A stretch of DNA of 64,000 nt from Acanthaster planci (GCF_001949145.1 NW_019091513.1:63623-127622), one strand, 5' to 3'. Shown: positions 36,264 to 48,197, numbered from the stretch's first letter. Made by a program: numbers and translations. The notes: generated by a model not told the origin, from the sequence alone.

Positions 36264-38738
36264 ATGTTTCGTTACTCGGTATTTGTCTTACTTCTGGGAC
36301 TGAGTTCCATGCGGCTAAGCACTGCAAAACCAGAAGTACAGTGCTATGGCGCATCGGTACAGGTAGGTTTTTCATACGCTGTGGGCGTTCTCGGTTTTTT
36401 GCAGCAATGGGACTCTTGGTAAGGCGTTGCTAGCCACTGACTATGTGGATTCAATTGGCAGGAGCTCTGGTCGAGTTGTCGAAAGACATCGTTTCAAGCC
36501 AAGCATGTTTTCCTTTGGTGCAGTGTTGTGTAACTACAGGAATGTTGTAAAGCGTGGTTTCCATATCAATGTAAAGAGACGCAGAGAGCATCGCCAATCA
36601 GTTTCCGACGATAAGTGTGCCAACAGTTTGTTGCAATTAGCAGAAACAGAAAGCAAGCACTGAGAGAGTTTGCCGATTGTCTGCATTGAGTGGCCAAAGT
36701 AGTCCTAAAAACTCGCAAGGATGTTTACGCTTTGACAATTTTCAGCAGCTAGTGACACCCTACCAAAACGGTAGTAGTGTTCAAAGAGAAGAGGCCAAAA
36801 TTGGCGAATGTTTGTTGACGTGATCATACCTATCGTTGATGTTCGTCGGGTGTTTCAGATAGTATTGGAGAAATACAGGGTGTCCAAGAAAAAAAAAACC
36901 CTGGGGAAAGGGTTTAATATGCCCAAACCATGAGATATGATTGTAATGTATATAAGGATCTCTGAAAAGTAGTAGTATTCTTTCTAATGATACCTTGATG
37001 GTATCCCTCCNNNNNNNNNNNNNNNNNNNNNNNNNNNNNNNNNNNNNNNNNNNNNNNNNNNNNNNNNNNNNNNNNNNNNNNNNNNNNNNNNNNNNNNNNN
37101 NNNNNNNNNNNNNNNNNNNNNNNNNNNNNNNNNNNNNNNNNNNNNNNNNNNNNNNNNNNNNNNNNNNNNNNNNNNNNNNNNNNNNNNNNNNNNNNNNNNN
37201 NNNNNNNNNNNNNNNNNNNNNNNNNNNNNNNNNNNNNNNNNNNNNNNNNNNNNNNNNNNNNNNNNNNNNNNNNNNNNNNNNNNNNNNNNNNNNNNNNNNN
37301 NNNNNNNNNNNNNNNNNNNNNNNNNNNNNNNNNNNNNNNNNNNNNNNNNNNNNNNNNNNNNNNNNNNNNNNNNNNNNNNNNNNNNNNNNNNNNNNNNNNN
37401 NNNNNTCTTGAAAATGGGGCATCCGAACCCAGTTGTAACACTTTGGATAAACCAGTGAATGAGGTTGTTCTTTGTCATGCTTGTCGGAGTTGAAAATGAC
37501 TACAAAAGGTCATATTAATGAGGGAAGATTGCCTTTTGTCACTTTCAAGTTATGCAGTAATCTGGTTTAAATGTGTTGACTTCCCCGAGTGCAGTATTGA
37601 AAAGTCTGCAACATGGTGCAACTTACCGAAGAGCAAACAGTGTTTGTCGTAACTAAATTTCTTGAAAACAAGAGCTTTCAAGCCACCCAAGCTGCATTTA
37701 AGGAAGCCTTCCCTGATAGGGATGCACTGGCAAAGTCGACCATCTGGGAAAATGTGGGCAGATACCGAGAACATGGGACAAGCCTTAATTTGAATAAGGG
37801 TCATTCGGGAAAGAGGCGGGAAGGGAAAAGGGGGAAAGAGTGCGAACTCCTGAAAACGTTGCTGCAGTTCAAACAGCCAAGGGGAACTAGGCCTAGTTGC
37901 ACATGCCTATACGGTGTACTAAGTATCTGCATTTCTTAACGTCAGACTGTTTAGTACTTTTTAATTACAGATGGAAAGCGATACTCCTCTTGAGAAATCC
38001 CTCTCTATCGAAGAGTTGATCACCAGAATTCTGAAACATAAAGAAGACTGCCAAATGTGCAAATGTAAGTAAACATTGACTTAAAGCTTATCGGCAAAGA
38101 ACTAGGCATTCTTTTCACGAGTCGGTCAACCATGCGGATGGCAAGATGGCGTTTGCATTCTGTAGTTCATTTGGTCAAAACTGGGTTGATTTTCTCTCTC
38201 TCTCTGAGATAAAGACTTTAGTATTTCTTGGATTGTTATCTTTATGACATTTGTCTTCATTCGTTTGTGTCACCATGCAGTTTGTCAAGAACCCAACGTT
38301 TGTACCGGTGCGAACTTTTATGTGGAACTCAACACCGAAGCTGAATATTGTAAGTAATCTGTTTTTATTCCGAAGGAGCAGGGCAGAACTTCCTCCTGAC
38401 ATCTCCCATGATATTGCCGCATTTATGCATTTTTAATCATCGTGCCGAATCTTTGGGGCTCGAACGTTGTCGAAGCTAGAATCATCGTTAGGTATAATTA
38501 CAATAAATTAATAAAGAAGGCTCCGGTGGTCCTTCACTTTGACTGGACTCAAGTTTTGTTTATATTTGCAATTTCTTTTACAGATGCTTACATAGGATAC
38601 TCTGAAGGAAGAAGGGAATTCGTCGTCCGAGTTGAAGACGAAAATGACGACGCAGTACTCGACTTTCAAAAGACAGAAGGTGAAACACCACAATGGTTTA
38701 AAACGTTTGTGGGTCAAGTTGAAGCCATTACATTTTAG
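36264..38738 (+). CDS. small secreted cysteine-containing protein, unknown family, about 138 aa
   Basis: Coding exons: 36264-36362, 37971-38064, 38281-38349, 38584-38738. All junctions are GT-AG (GTAGGT, GTAAGT, GTAAGT donors), phases 0, 1, 1 agree, and the sum is 417 nt ending in TAG. Residues 1-21 are a clear signal peptide (hydrophobic VFVLLLGLSS, cleavage likely after STA). The mature part has five cysteines: QCYG, then CQMCKFC across the exon 2/3 junction, then VC. The Tyr/Glu-rich C-terminal part contains YYAYIGYSEGRREFVVRVED and ends in GQVEAITF. I do not recognise the family. A further phase-0 exon could be hidden in the gap at 37011-37405. The gene sits inside the divergent CENPO-PTRHD1 interval. 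The splice logic is good, but the function is unknown. Confidence 0.65.
36875..37905 (+). mobile_element. broken DNA transposon with HTH (DUF4817-like) fragment, contains gap
   Basis: A terminus-like TACAGGGTGTCCAAG followed by an A-run at about 36874 is typical of some Tc1/mariner-related elements. After the N run, 37613-37800 reads LTEEQTVFVVTKFLENKSFQ, an AKSTIWENVGRYREHGTSLN stretch and LNKGHSGKRR. That is the helix-turn-helix domain (DUF4817 type) common at the N-terminus of these elements. The frame then breaks: RTPENVAAVQTAKG is found in another frame near 37840-37882, so there is a frameshift and no catalytic domain is visible. It lies in intron 1 of the secreted gene. Confidence 0.7.
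37011..37405. other. assembly gap (run of N)
   Basis: About 395 unknown bases lie inside the transposon remnant. Any exon of the secreted gene in this interval would be invisible. Confidence 0.99.
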
Positions 38739-41700
38739 GTCAACATTGCCGTTCTTGTTCATTATTATTTTGTTATTTCACTGCCACAGTTTCGGAATCC
38801 GATCTGACCGCCGTTGTTCCGTACCGGTCCAGCTTTTTCAAGATGGATGGGAAAGACTGCGTGGTAACAATTGACGGCATGTTTCCAAACGGAGAGCGCC
38901 GCCAATTGATGGTCGTCAATTTGTGCACTGTCTGCTTGTAGGAACACAAGTACGTGTACTGAAATTGGATCTAGAGTGGCGTCATTGAAGACACTCGATT
39001 GTAGTTCACTGAGATCTAGAGTGAACGATGTCTGTAAAAAATCATATTTATTATTGTTGTCTTTGGTTAAAAGAAACTGATAGTTTAGCAGCACTTATGC
39101 AGTGTTGTAAAAAGATTAACCTTTTTGAAATTCTCGTTGAATCGAACAAGCGGTGAAAATAATTATGCATAAAGGTACAGAAGTGAACCAGTCAAACATG
39201 ATGGTGTTCGGCATGTGTTCAGCATATAGTCATGCCTCTTGTGTGTGTTTTTTTTTCAATTGATATTATTTCTATTGAATCGTGTGGTTATTAACGTTGA
39301 AGAGTGTTGGCTTTTAAATTATTGTCAACCCATGGAGGAAGGACACAGAAGGAGTTTGAACTGCCCAGACTATAACATCTGGCCGATTACCACTTTCTGG
39401 CATGCCCGGTATGTCCATAGCCAGAGCGCAGCGCACGCCTGCTACCCACCACCTGTTTTGCAACCATAAGCTCCCTTTGTACCCCATGATCGTCGCCGCA
39501 ATTTTTCGTTGGTAATCTGTATCCCTAAAACGTTGTGTACTGCAGTGTAGGAAGTTGAATATTCATACCATCGTTGGTGCTTGATATGAACCGACAACAT
39601 CATCAAATGTAGTGTTTGCGCAGTTGCTTTCAGGCTGTATACCCAAAGTGTTCATGTGCAGTTGTTGCCCTTATCGAACGCTTTCTTCTGGACTTCTTTT
39701 AGGAATAAATAGCCAAGCTGTTTGTAAGATTTTGTGTTTTGTTTGAATCATTTTTATTATGGCAGTTGTACAAAGGCGTATTTTATGAGATTTCGCGATC
39801 ACTCCTTGTGATGAAATAGCGCATTTTGTTGCTAATGAACTAAGCTTTCCAGAAGTAGTGAACATTTTGTTGGCCAGTCTTAGCCAAATTCGTTCCAAGT
39901 CTTTGATACTGATATATATTGGACGGAGGAGACCAGAATTACAAACTTTGCATGGATAATGAAACAGTGTGTCAAAATTTGAAAAGTTTATTTATGATGG
40001 CAAAAGTAGGTCTAATATCAGGAAGTTTTCTCTCTCTATTTCCTGGTCACATCGACAGTTTGTATTTAATTGCAAGCAAAAAACTACAAGTCTTGCCAGG
40101 ATATTACTGGCCCCGCTTGTCTGGCTAAGATGCAGGCAGCAATAAGGCATTTTTGGAATGTTTTCTATTATTCGTCAGACTCGGCGGCGACCATCATTGG
40201 ACGCTTTGAAGTGCCTTAGTTACAACTCCTTCTGTGTCATTCCTCCATGGTCAAACCAATTGCAAGAAATGAAGCCATCTATGTTCAACCGTGATAAAGC
40301 AAGTTAAACTGACAGGAATAAAAGAGAATTTTGCAAATCAACATCATTGACTGCTGCTTCATCTGTGAAGTAGTTGTTTCAAATTTCTTGGATTTCAGTT
40401 TTAAGATTGGCCCCCAAAAATTGTGTGAATTATTGGAATGAAATACACACTTGATTTACAGGCCTATATTAGATTAAAATATATCAGTTTAAAGGATCTT
40501 GACAGCAACTGTCGACTGATTTTACGATAACGTCTAAGACCTAGTCGTCCCCAATTGTCAGTGGGTCTCCTTTAGCCACAGTATCCCTTGCACACTGAGC
40601 GTATTTTGGAACAAAATGGTGGGAAATGCGGCCAAGTGCGTCAAACTGCCCTCTTATGTATGTTACAAACTACCCACCTTCGGACAAACGGACCATTGCA
40701 TGGTTAGAACACTCAGACCTCGATCTTCATGCCCCCTGCATGACAAGTTAAAGGGCATACTTTTTTCCGACCATAAGAACGTCTGTAAATACCTGAAGTG
40801 GTGTACTACGGGGGTTGGAATGGAAAGCGCCGGTATTTTGGAAGCGGCACCAGATTTTTCTCTTGGGGTTATGGCTGAAAATTTAAGACGGTCGTTATAT
40901 AAAAACAAGAAATTTCACCCCCCCAAAAAAAAAACCCTTGATACGTCATTAAAACACCCCCCCTGTGGTGCGATAGTAACAGTTGATGTTGGCCCGTCCA
41001 TGGAAGTAATTCTCTCAACAGCATGGGTTCAGCTCATTGAATGTTTAAAAATAAAAGGAAGGAGTTCCGTATACACATGACGCCCTGCGCACAAACCCCA
41101 TGGGACTGGTCTGAAAAAAACCCAAGTGTTTTTAAGTATTGCATTTTTATGGAAATGTTTTTGCTTTCTGACGGCTTTTAGGTCACTGTAGGGAATAATT
41201 GCTGGCGTCCGTATATAGAACTCGCTCCTAAAAAACACAAGGACACAAAACAAAGGTAATAAGGGGGGAAAATGGCAACATGACAGGCTGTCCGAGTCAA
41301 CTTATAAGTGGTTGGGGTTCATTCAATTGAGCATTTTTGTTTAAGTTCAATGAAAACTGGCAAAACTTCGCCACTCGTACGTGGTGTCGCTTTCACTTGG
41401 TTTGTCACAATCAAGAGTATCAAACATACCGCCAGCTGGCCGTTATGAGTCAGTTTGTCAGAAACTGAACCCAAGTTGAACGATCGGCGGGTGACTTTTG
41501 CTCATAACGCCCTCTCTGCAGCCGGCAAGCAGAGCAGCGTCTTTGGCGCTGCGCCCTCGCGCGATGTTAAAAAAATGTTCTTCGGATCTCTTTACACCAC
41601 TGCACCGGACTCACTCATTTACAGCAGGGTCACTGTACTGCCGCGTTTACCAGGCTGAGATTAATTTGCACGAGCCGGACCACTGCCGCGCCGAAGGGCC

Positions 41701-41840
41701 GTGATTTCTGATGGTCGTGTGTACGTGTGCCAGTCACACGTCTGTGCATTTAGTCATTAGTTCCTCGACGGTGTCGTACAAATCATGGAGTAATAACATA
41801 TGGTTTGACACATACCAGTAATATATTCCGATGAGTAATA
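38739..41840. other. interval between the secreted gene and PTRHD1
   Basis: It must contain the 3' UTR of the secreted gene; AATAAA words lie near 39703 and 40318. The 154-codon plus-strand ORF at 40616-41080 has no recognisable domain, and runs through homopolymer C and A tracts. The stretch 41105-41215 is a dispersed repeat also found at 63860-64000. DNA near 41450-41700 is relatively GC-rich and may be part of the PTRHD1 promoter. Confidence 0.5.
41105..41215. repeat. dispersed repeat (pair with 63860-64000)
   Basis: Both copies read, in order, CTGGTCTGAAAAA or GTGGTCTGAAAAA, AAGTATT, TTTTTGCTTTCT, a variant of GGCTTTTAGGTCACT, then GTAGGGAAT with ATT(G/A)CTGGCGT. The right-hand copy is cut by the window end. 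The family is unknown. Confidence 0.75.
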
Positions 41841-44800
41841 ATGTCAGCCTTTGTACAGTATGTTGTTGTACGGAGAGATCTTTTGCACGTTTTGAAGTGG
41901 CCAACTGGTGCCGTGATCGCGCAGGTAGGTATGGTACCGGTACTTTTGGTAGGCCGCTACCAGCTCCAGCACGGCTAGTCGTACTATTTATACTGAGTGG
42001 AGCGTCTCCTCTTTTTTGATTTTGGAGGGTCCAAAATCGAAAAAGAGGAATACTAAGGCATGCCCCATGTATGTTTTCTTCCTCAACTTAGTTTGGCTTA
42101 TTGTTCAGGATCGTACACTGGAACCCCATGAGCTTTTGTGATGGAAACGAGACGTTTGATGGATTATTTTGTGAGTCAATGATCTTTATGTAGGCCTAAT
42201 CAAATATGCAGCAGCCTTTTTCGAACAGTGACGATTCGTTTATTTCCTCTCTTCGTGCAAAACAAAATCATGATTTTGCAATCAGGGTTTTCACAAGAAT
42301 GTGAAACACAATGTGGAGTCAGCATTGAACTAAAGGCCTCTGTGATAGTCATTAGCTTGCAAAAGTTTTGTAAAGCCAGATTCACGAACTTAAAAATCAG
42401 GTTTGCTGTGATTTGATTCTGTCACAGCACTACATTGCTTAATCAAATGTCCAGTTGATATTCAAATCGTGTAGAATTTAGTAGGGCTTAATGGTGTCGA
42501 TAGAGCTCAGTTTATGATATGTCAACTTCAAGGAACAATACTCACTTCTAATGACGCTGTTGCATGAAATGGCTCAATATCACTTTTAAAAAACTGTTGC
42601 ACTTTTGGCTTAATTGTGCCAACTTACCCTTCCAAATTTCATACTTGTACATGCCTTCTTGGTGAAGTTAGATGTCAGATGGGGAGGTTTATTCACCTTA
42701 CATGTACATGTATGTCCTCATGGATAAAATTGTGAAATTCTTGAGAGCATTTTGCCCACCCACACTACAGAAAATCAGCAGCATGTACTCTCAGTGACTG
42801 TCAGCTGTGTGATAGCTTGACTAATCACAACACAGCTCCTGTCTTTTCCTTTTGTTTTCCAGACCCCATCCAAGTGATAGCTGAGCTGTGATTGGTCATT
42901 GGAATGGAAGCAAATTGGACCAATCACAGTGCAGCTTTCATCTGAGGGTGACAGGAAAACAAAAGGCCAAAACACTGGCCAAAACAGTAAGACTAGTGTT
43001 ATGCTAATTCATACTTGAGATCTGCAGTGGGGGATACTAAAATAGCTATTTCTGCTGTCGTATGACCGCCATTTTTCTTGAAACATTCGTTCATTCTTTT
43101 TAACTGGGCCAATTTTGGCATAATTTCTCTGTAATGGTAACGTAGATGACAGCAGGTCACCCTCAAAGAGATTTTTCTCTTGTTGCAAAGTGGAGATCAG
43201 GATTTGATTTTTGTACAAGCCAGCACAGCACGAAGAAATACGGTCATCATGGGTCAGAAGTGAATTATACATGCATTGCTTCACAGTAAAATGTACTTCA
43301 CTCTGTTCTGCTGCATATTGTTAAATCTGTGACCGTGGTTCAACAAAACAGTTGTTTCCTGTTGTGACTGGGTCCATGGGTTGTACAAAACACCATGGAC
43401 CCCTACGGATCAGGCTACAATTGTATAATGTGTCTCTGCATTGCATGCTTGCAGCACACCATAGATTGACACACATCACTTGAAGCTAACATTGTTCTCT
43501 TTCTCAGGCTTGCCATGCATGCACTGCCGTCTTGCACCAATTTCGAGATGATGAAAATGTCCACTTATACACATCACAATTGGAGAGTATGCATAAAGTA
43601 GTCTTGGAGGTAAGTGTCCTCGTGTGTAGACTCTATCATGTGTGACTGTATCCTAAAAAGGAGTCTTGAGGCCATTTTCCCAGTAGGTTGATTTAGTAGG
43701 GGTGAAGGCAGAACTGAGCTCTTTCTTTTAATAAGTAACTTGGCCTACCATCCTGATTAAAATGGACACTATGGTGGAACGCCACTGTAACGAACAGGAC
43801 GGGTCCACGCTAAATATTCGGTACAGCAGTCATTCGGTATAGCAAAATTTACTGCTGAACGTTTCATTGCTATGTCGAATAGCTCCCCCTCTTGTCTAAC
43901 TGAAGTGATCTCTTGTGACACTATAATTCGCTGTTTTCGTGATGTTTTGCCGTTGCATTCACATTTGAGGTCTCTAGAAATGTATCTGTTAATTATTTTT
44001 GTTTTTTATTAAATCTGAAGTTACAAAATTGATATTTACTTTTTCCTAAAAGTCGTGAAGCTACTGCTCAGGATTGATCTCTGATGCTTGCTGTGGCAAA
44101 TCTCGCTTGATTTGCTACTGCATAATGTTCGGTAGGTTTTGTGCACAAAATATTGGGAGCCAAGGACGATGTTCGGTACAGCTGAATGTTCGGTATACAT
44201 GTAGCTGTGTTCGGTATAGTGATATTCCACTGTACATGGATGCAAAATGTTGAGAATTTCTATTGATCAACATTGTTCTTTTCCAAGTCTTTATCTGAAA
44301 GGTGGCTCTGGCAACTTCCAACTCAATGTATTAGGCACATGGTAGATCAATGGGAGGGTGCCGGTACCTGGCACAGACCTAAGCAGTTGAAAATGATATT
44401 GCTGATACAAGAACATTTGTTCCTACATGTAGCAGTGGTTTATTGCCCAGAACTGCATAAAATGCTTTTCGTTTGAGGTTTTTGGTTTGAGATATTTTAG
44501 GTCTTTCCTTTGCATCTTTAGAAAAGAATCCCTTTTTTAATAAACTGGCCTTGCATTAACCAAACAGAAAAGTGTATTCAATAACCAACACATTGATCAA
44601 TTAATTGAATTAGAGAAAAGTAGTCCTTGTAGGTAGCATTCCTTGTTGAATGTGGTTTAGCAGAGCCCCTCAAAATGAGTCAGATGTGAAACATGTAATT
44701 GAGTCACTGTACATGCACATTTAATGGTTGATATGAAGTCATTGTTACAATGTATGCCTTATTTTGTGATTATCTTAACAATGAGGAAAACACTAAAACT

Positions 44801-46435
44801 ACCAAACAACCAAAATATAACAGCTGTACAAAAGAAAGTTCTGTATCTGTTCAACAGAACTGCATATAAATTTGGATAATTTAGCAAAACCTTTATAATA
44901 ATAATAATAAATAATAATAAAAATAATCTTATATAGCGCCAAATCCATCTCTAAATGTACATTCTTCACAAATAATTTATTAAGTGAAAATATGCACTAT
45001 GCAGTATTGATCACATTGTTGCAGACTGGGTCAGATTTTGTGCTGCCTGTACATACTGAGATCTCAGAATTTGGGCAAATTTTGCTTTACTTTGAGCCCT
45101 CTGTTCGTGTCATATGATGCTCCTTTGAGACATCCACAGAAACTTTGTACCATTGTTTGTTGTCGTCGAGGCTCCCTTCTGAACAAGAGATGGTGAAGTG
45201 AATATGTACAGGTCGTGCAACAACATTCCTTAATAACTAAAACACTACGTACCCGGACGGCACCACATGAAGGGGAATTTTTATTTGGTCAGGATAAATG
45301 TGGGGCCCCTCTCGTTCTTTCACATGTGCGTGGTTTCCACAACTATGGAAATGTCAGGGTGTGAACTACCGGTATCTGCCTCGAGCAGAATCTCCCCTCG
45401 GTCGAAAAGAGCCACGTTGGTCGGGAGTGTTCAATTTGTTTTGGGGCAAACGTAACGCGTGCATTTCCTTGTGGTTCGTGAACCAGCAAATTTCAGTTCT
45501 GTCCAAAGGAGCCCCCGTAGCTGAGACAATGGAGCCCTCTCTTGGTGCAGCTCGAGGCCCGTAGTTCAACCACATGTCATTTGATATTTAACAATCCACA
45601 TGTGCAATACAGTAATAATCTCATCACCACATGTACATGTACTCTCATTCCAATTACAAAAGGCATACATCGTCAGTGACATCTTTCACCGTAGTATTTC
45701 ATCATGTGAATGGCCCCTTCTGGACTAAACAAGTACATGCACTGTACACAAAGATGCACGCATGTATCCGTATGCTGGGTGTTTTGGGGTTGGTGGCAGC
45801 ATGACTGCGGCAACAGGTGTTCCCTAGTGTTAGATAGACTCTGTCATTTATAGAGGAGGCATTATGCATGCACATGTGCACATGTACAGTCCATTGCTGC
45901 TCAAATGCATTCACGCACATGGACATATACATTAGCTCCCACTCCTCTGACTGCATCCACAATTTCCACATACATGTAATGTAAAAACATTCACTATGTG
46001 CACACTACATAGTGCTGTAAAATTACACATCAAGATGCCTTTCCATAGATGCGTTTTTCAGTGTGCGTCACGCCATATGCATTTGTACAAGAGTGAAATG
46101 TAGTACGTACATATGGAACATACCCAAAAAAAATGCAAGTATAGAAAGGCAGCCTTTCGACATCCTACATTTACATGTCATTTAAAATTATCGCCAAGTG
46201 GCTTACAAAGTTTTTAGAATTAAATGGCGATGTTATGTTACTCTATTTTTATTTCACTTGCCAGGCACAGAATGAAGACAGTTTAAGGACTCTATCTACA
46301 GAACTGACTGCATCTCACATTGACCATACGTTATGGATTGAGCAGCCTGAGAATATTGCAACATGTATTGCAGCCAAACCATACCCAAAAGAACAAGTAC
46401 AGAAACACTTCAAGAAGTTCAAGCTTTTCAAATGA
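41841..46435 (+). CDS. PTRHD1: PTRHD1 peptidyl-tRNA hydrolase-domain protein, 3 exons, 118 aa
   Basis: PTRHD1 belongs to the PTH2-like fold. Its activity on peptidyl-tRNA is assumed from the fold and is not evident from the sequence. Exons: 41841-41924, 43508-43609, 46265-46435; all in phase 0 with GT-AG sites, 357 nt in total. Exon 1 gives VQYVVVRRDLL with WPTGAVIAQ, exon 2 ACHACTAVLHQFRDDENV to SMHKVVLE, and exon 3 ASHIDHTLWIEQPENIATCI and KKFKLFK at the end. These match the human protein (GALVAQACHAATAALH, KVVLE, IDHMLWLEQPENIATCIA, KKFRLFK). Human is 140 aa with a longer N-terminus; the ATG at 41841 is the only in-frame start near VQY. It lies divergent to CENPO, as in human, but separated from it by 13 kb and the secreted gene. 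Confidence 0.95.
42008..42048. repeat. 19-bp-arm hairpin in PTRHD1 intron 1
   Basis: CCTCTTTTTTGATTTTGGA (42008-42026), a GGG loop, then its reverse complement with one mismatch (42030-42048). Related words (CCAAATCGTAAAAGAGGAA and GGAGCGTTAGT) occur near 3120-3200, so this is probably part of a small repeat family. Confidence 0.8.
42790..42975. repeat. inverted-repeat element in PTRHD1 intron 1
   Basis: TTTTGTTTTCC near 42850 is inverted as GGAAAACAAAA near 42953. A second nested pair, GCTGTGATTGGTC at 42886 and GACCAATCACAGTGCAGC at 42918, carries CCAAT-box cores. It is likely a short MITE. Confidence 0.55.
43772..44232. mobile_element. pogo-like MITE in PTRHD1 intron 2
   Basis: The left end TGGTGGAACGCCACTGTAAC and the right end, which on the other strand reads CAGTGGAATATCACTATACC, are inverted and lie between TA dinucleotides (43770-43771, 44233-44234). 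TTCGGTATAGC/GTTCGGTACAGC words recur just inside both ends, as in pogo/Tigger families. It is distinct from the element at 3657-4858 and carries no transposase ORF. Confidence 0.65.
44895..44940 (+). repeat. (TAA)n microsatellite with TATATAGCGCCAAAT tail
   Basis: About ten TAA repeats are followed by TCTTATATAGCGCCAAATCC. A (TAA)n run beside TTATATAGCGC is a familiar retroposon-tail combination in marine invertebrates, so this may be the end of a SINE or LINE. That attribution is inference. Confidence 0.5.
45360..45560. repeat. dispersed repeat copy in PTRHD1 intron 2
   Basis: This is the partner of 15225-15430, in the same orientation (shared words listed there). Neither copy has an obvious Pol III box or terminal inverted repeat. 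Confidence 0.65.
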
Positions 46436-46851
46436 CAATGGCAAATAGATTAAGCAGCTCTGGAAAGAACAGTGACGGAGTTACAAGTACACATATATGG
46501 TAAGTGATAGTGATGTACAACATTAGTTGTCTAGTGGAGGCATTCCTAAAGCCTCAGAAGAAGCTGGAGATTGGTGGGCTGCTTTCCTAGCTCTGTCATC
46601 CTCTCTAGAGATTTTCTGAAAAGTACTTATGCTTGTTCTGATTTCCAGTTGTTTTCTCCCAAACGTTTTGTATGCATTTTGTTTCTAGCCAGTCATTTTG
46701 GCTTTATACCAGTGGTTATAGCTCACATTCATACCAAATATGGCCAGAAGACCAAATACCAAAAAAATGGTAATATTCCAAAAGACACCCTGAAATTCAC
46801 AAATATAAAAGACCAGTATCAAAGAAAGTAAAACCTAAATACATGTAAGCT

Positions 46852-46857
46852 AATAAA
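46852..46857 (+). terminator. possible PTRHD1 poly(A) signal
   Basis: AATAAA lies 417 bp after the stop codon of PTRHD1, the first such hexamer after the gene. Confidence 0.5.
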
Positions 46858-48197
46858 CACAGTAGATACGTAACTTGACTGTTGAGTTGTATTTTTAAAG
46901 TTTTAATATTTCAATTTCATAAATAGTTTTTTTAAACTCTAGAGTTCTAAACATGAATGTTGTCAGGAAAACATTCGCATCATGAGATCGTCGTGAAATT
47001 TGGTTGAAAATTATTTTAAGGAAAGATTTAATCATGTTAGGTTAATGAAGTGATGTGATCATGATGATGTACATTAAGTTAATGAAGAGATGTGATAATG
47101 TCATAACCATGTATAGACTGGTTGAAAACAGAAGGAAATTAAATGCATTTAGGAAAAGGATTCCTAAACGGGGATAATATTACGGGGAGGAATGACATGT
47201 CAAACTCTATCCAACAAAATTTCTTTGTTCCAAAAAATAAGTTCTTTTTTTTTACTTTCTTGATTTCTGCTTAAAGGAATTGAAATTATCAATTTTTACA
47301 CTTGAAATGGGCAGATTTAGACGGAATAAATTTCGGTTAATTTGTGCATGTACACACAGTGTACACGTAGGCCTTGTTTTAAAAAAAGTAGGGAAGTATC
47401 ATAAAATGAACTCATTATCTTATAGCATTAAGCATCTCTCAGTACGTAGATTAGAGGCTTTGCATGGAAGCCATCTTGCAGGGCAATCCTTTTGTTCCAC
47501 TTGGAAACCTTTGTACATATTCTGGGGAACAAAGGCACTGGCATGCAAGAAGGCAGCCATACAAACCCTGTAGAATCAAATACATGCAAAGATTGCTGTT
47601 AGTGAAAGTCTGAGGTGAATGAATACATTATTTAAATAAGCCAGTAACAATAAAGTGTGTACATGTTGGGGGAGGGGCGTCAACATTGCATACACTTTTT
47701 GGGGGAGGGCTGATGCTATACAGTATGTACATCTATGTGTGCTGGGCAAGAAACACGCTTAAACTGACAAATTAATGCACCTCCTATTTACGCAAGCCGG
47801 GATCAGCTTCTACCTTTTACCTCCACCCATTGGATCTTACCCACACAGTCACCACTGGTGTTATCAGTCAGAGTTGGAAGGAGGGTTGGAACAAACCATT
47901 ACAACACCAACACAAGACCTCCAGTCTGAATTCAAGTCACAAGCTACGGTATTCAAATGAACTGCAACAAAAAGCATTGTTCACACTGTCACTGTTACTT
48001 GGGACTGGTTTTGTGACTGGTTTTGTGACTGGTCTTGTGACTGGTTTTGTGACTGGTCTTGTGACTGGTCTTGTGACAGGTCTTGTGCATGGTCTTGTGA
48101 GTGGTCTTGTGAAAGATCTTGTGCCTAGTCTTGTAATGGTCTTGACTACATGTACGTAAAGGCAATATACAGGTACATGTACCTCTGTCATATTGCA
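46858..48197. other. interval between PTRHD1 and receptor 3' ends
   Basis: There is no recognised exon. It contains the 12-bp tandem array at 47998-48150 and a G-rich spot near 47670-47710. The two genes are convergent here. Confidence 0.5.
47998..48150. repeat. 12-bp minisatellite, about 12 units
   Basis: Unit GACTGGTCTTGT or GACTGGTTTTGT is repeated head to tail, with variants toward the right end (CATGGTCTTGTG, AGTGGTCTTGTG, AAAGATCTTGTG). The 12-bp period keeps reading frame, so long periodic ORFs appear on both strands (VTGL and VTRP/HKTS repeats). They lack any gene context and start beyond the likely receptor poly(A) site. Confidence 0.95.

Noticed and set aside
36781-37478. ORFs of up to 213 codons across the gap
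   Set aside because: They are open only because N cannot encode a stop; the visible ends have no protein similarity.
40616-41080. 154-codon plus-strand ORF between the secreted gene and PTRHD1
   Set aside because: No recognisable domain, runs through C and A homopolymers, no splice or promoter context; length is possible by chance in GC-balanced DNA.
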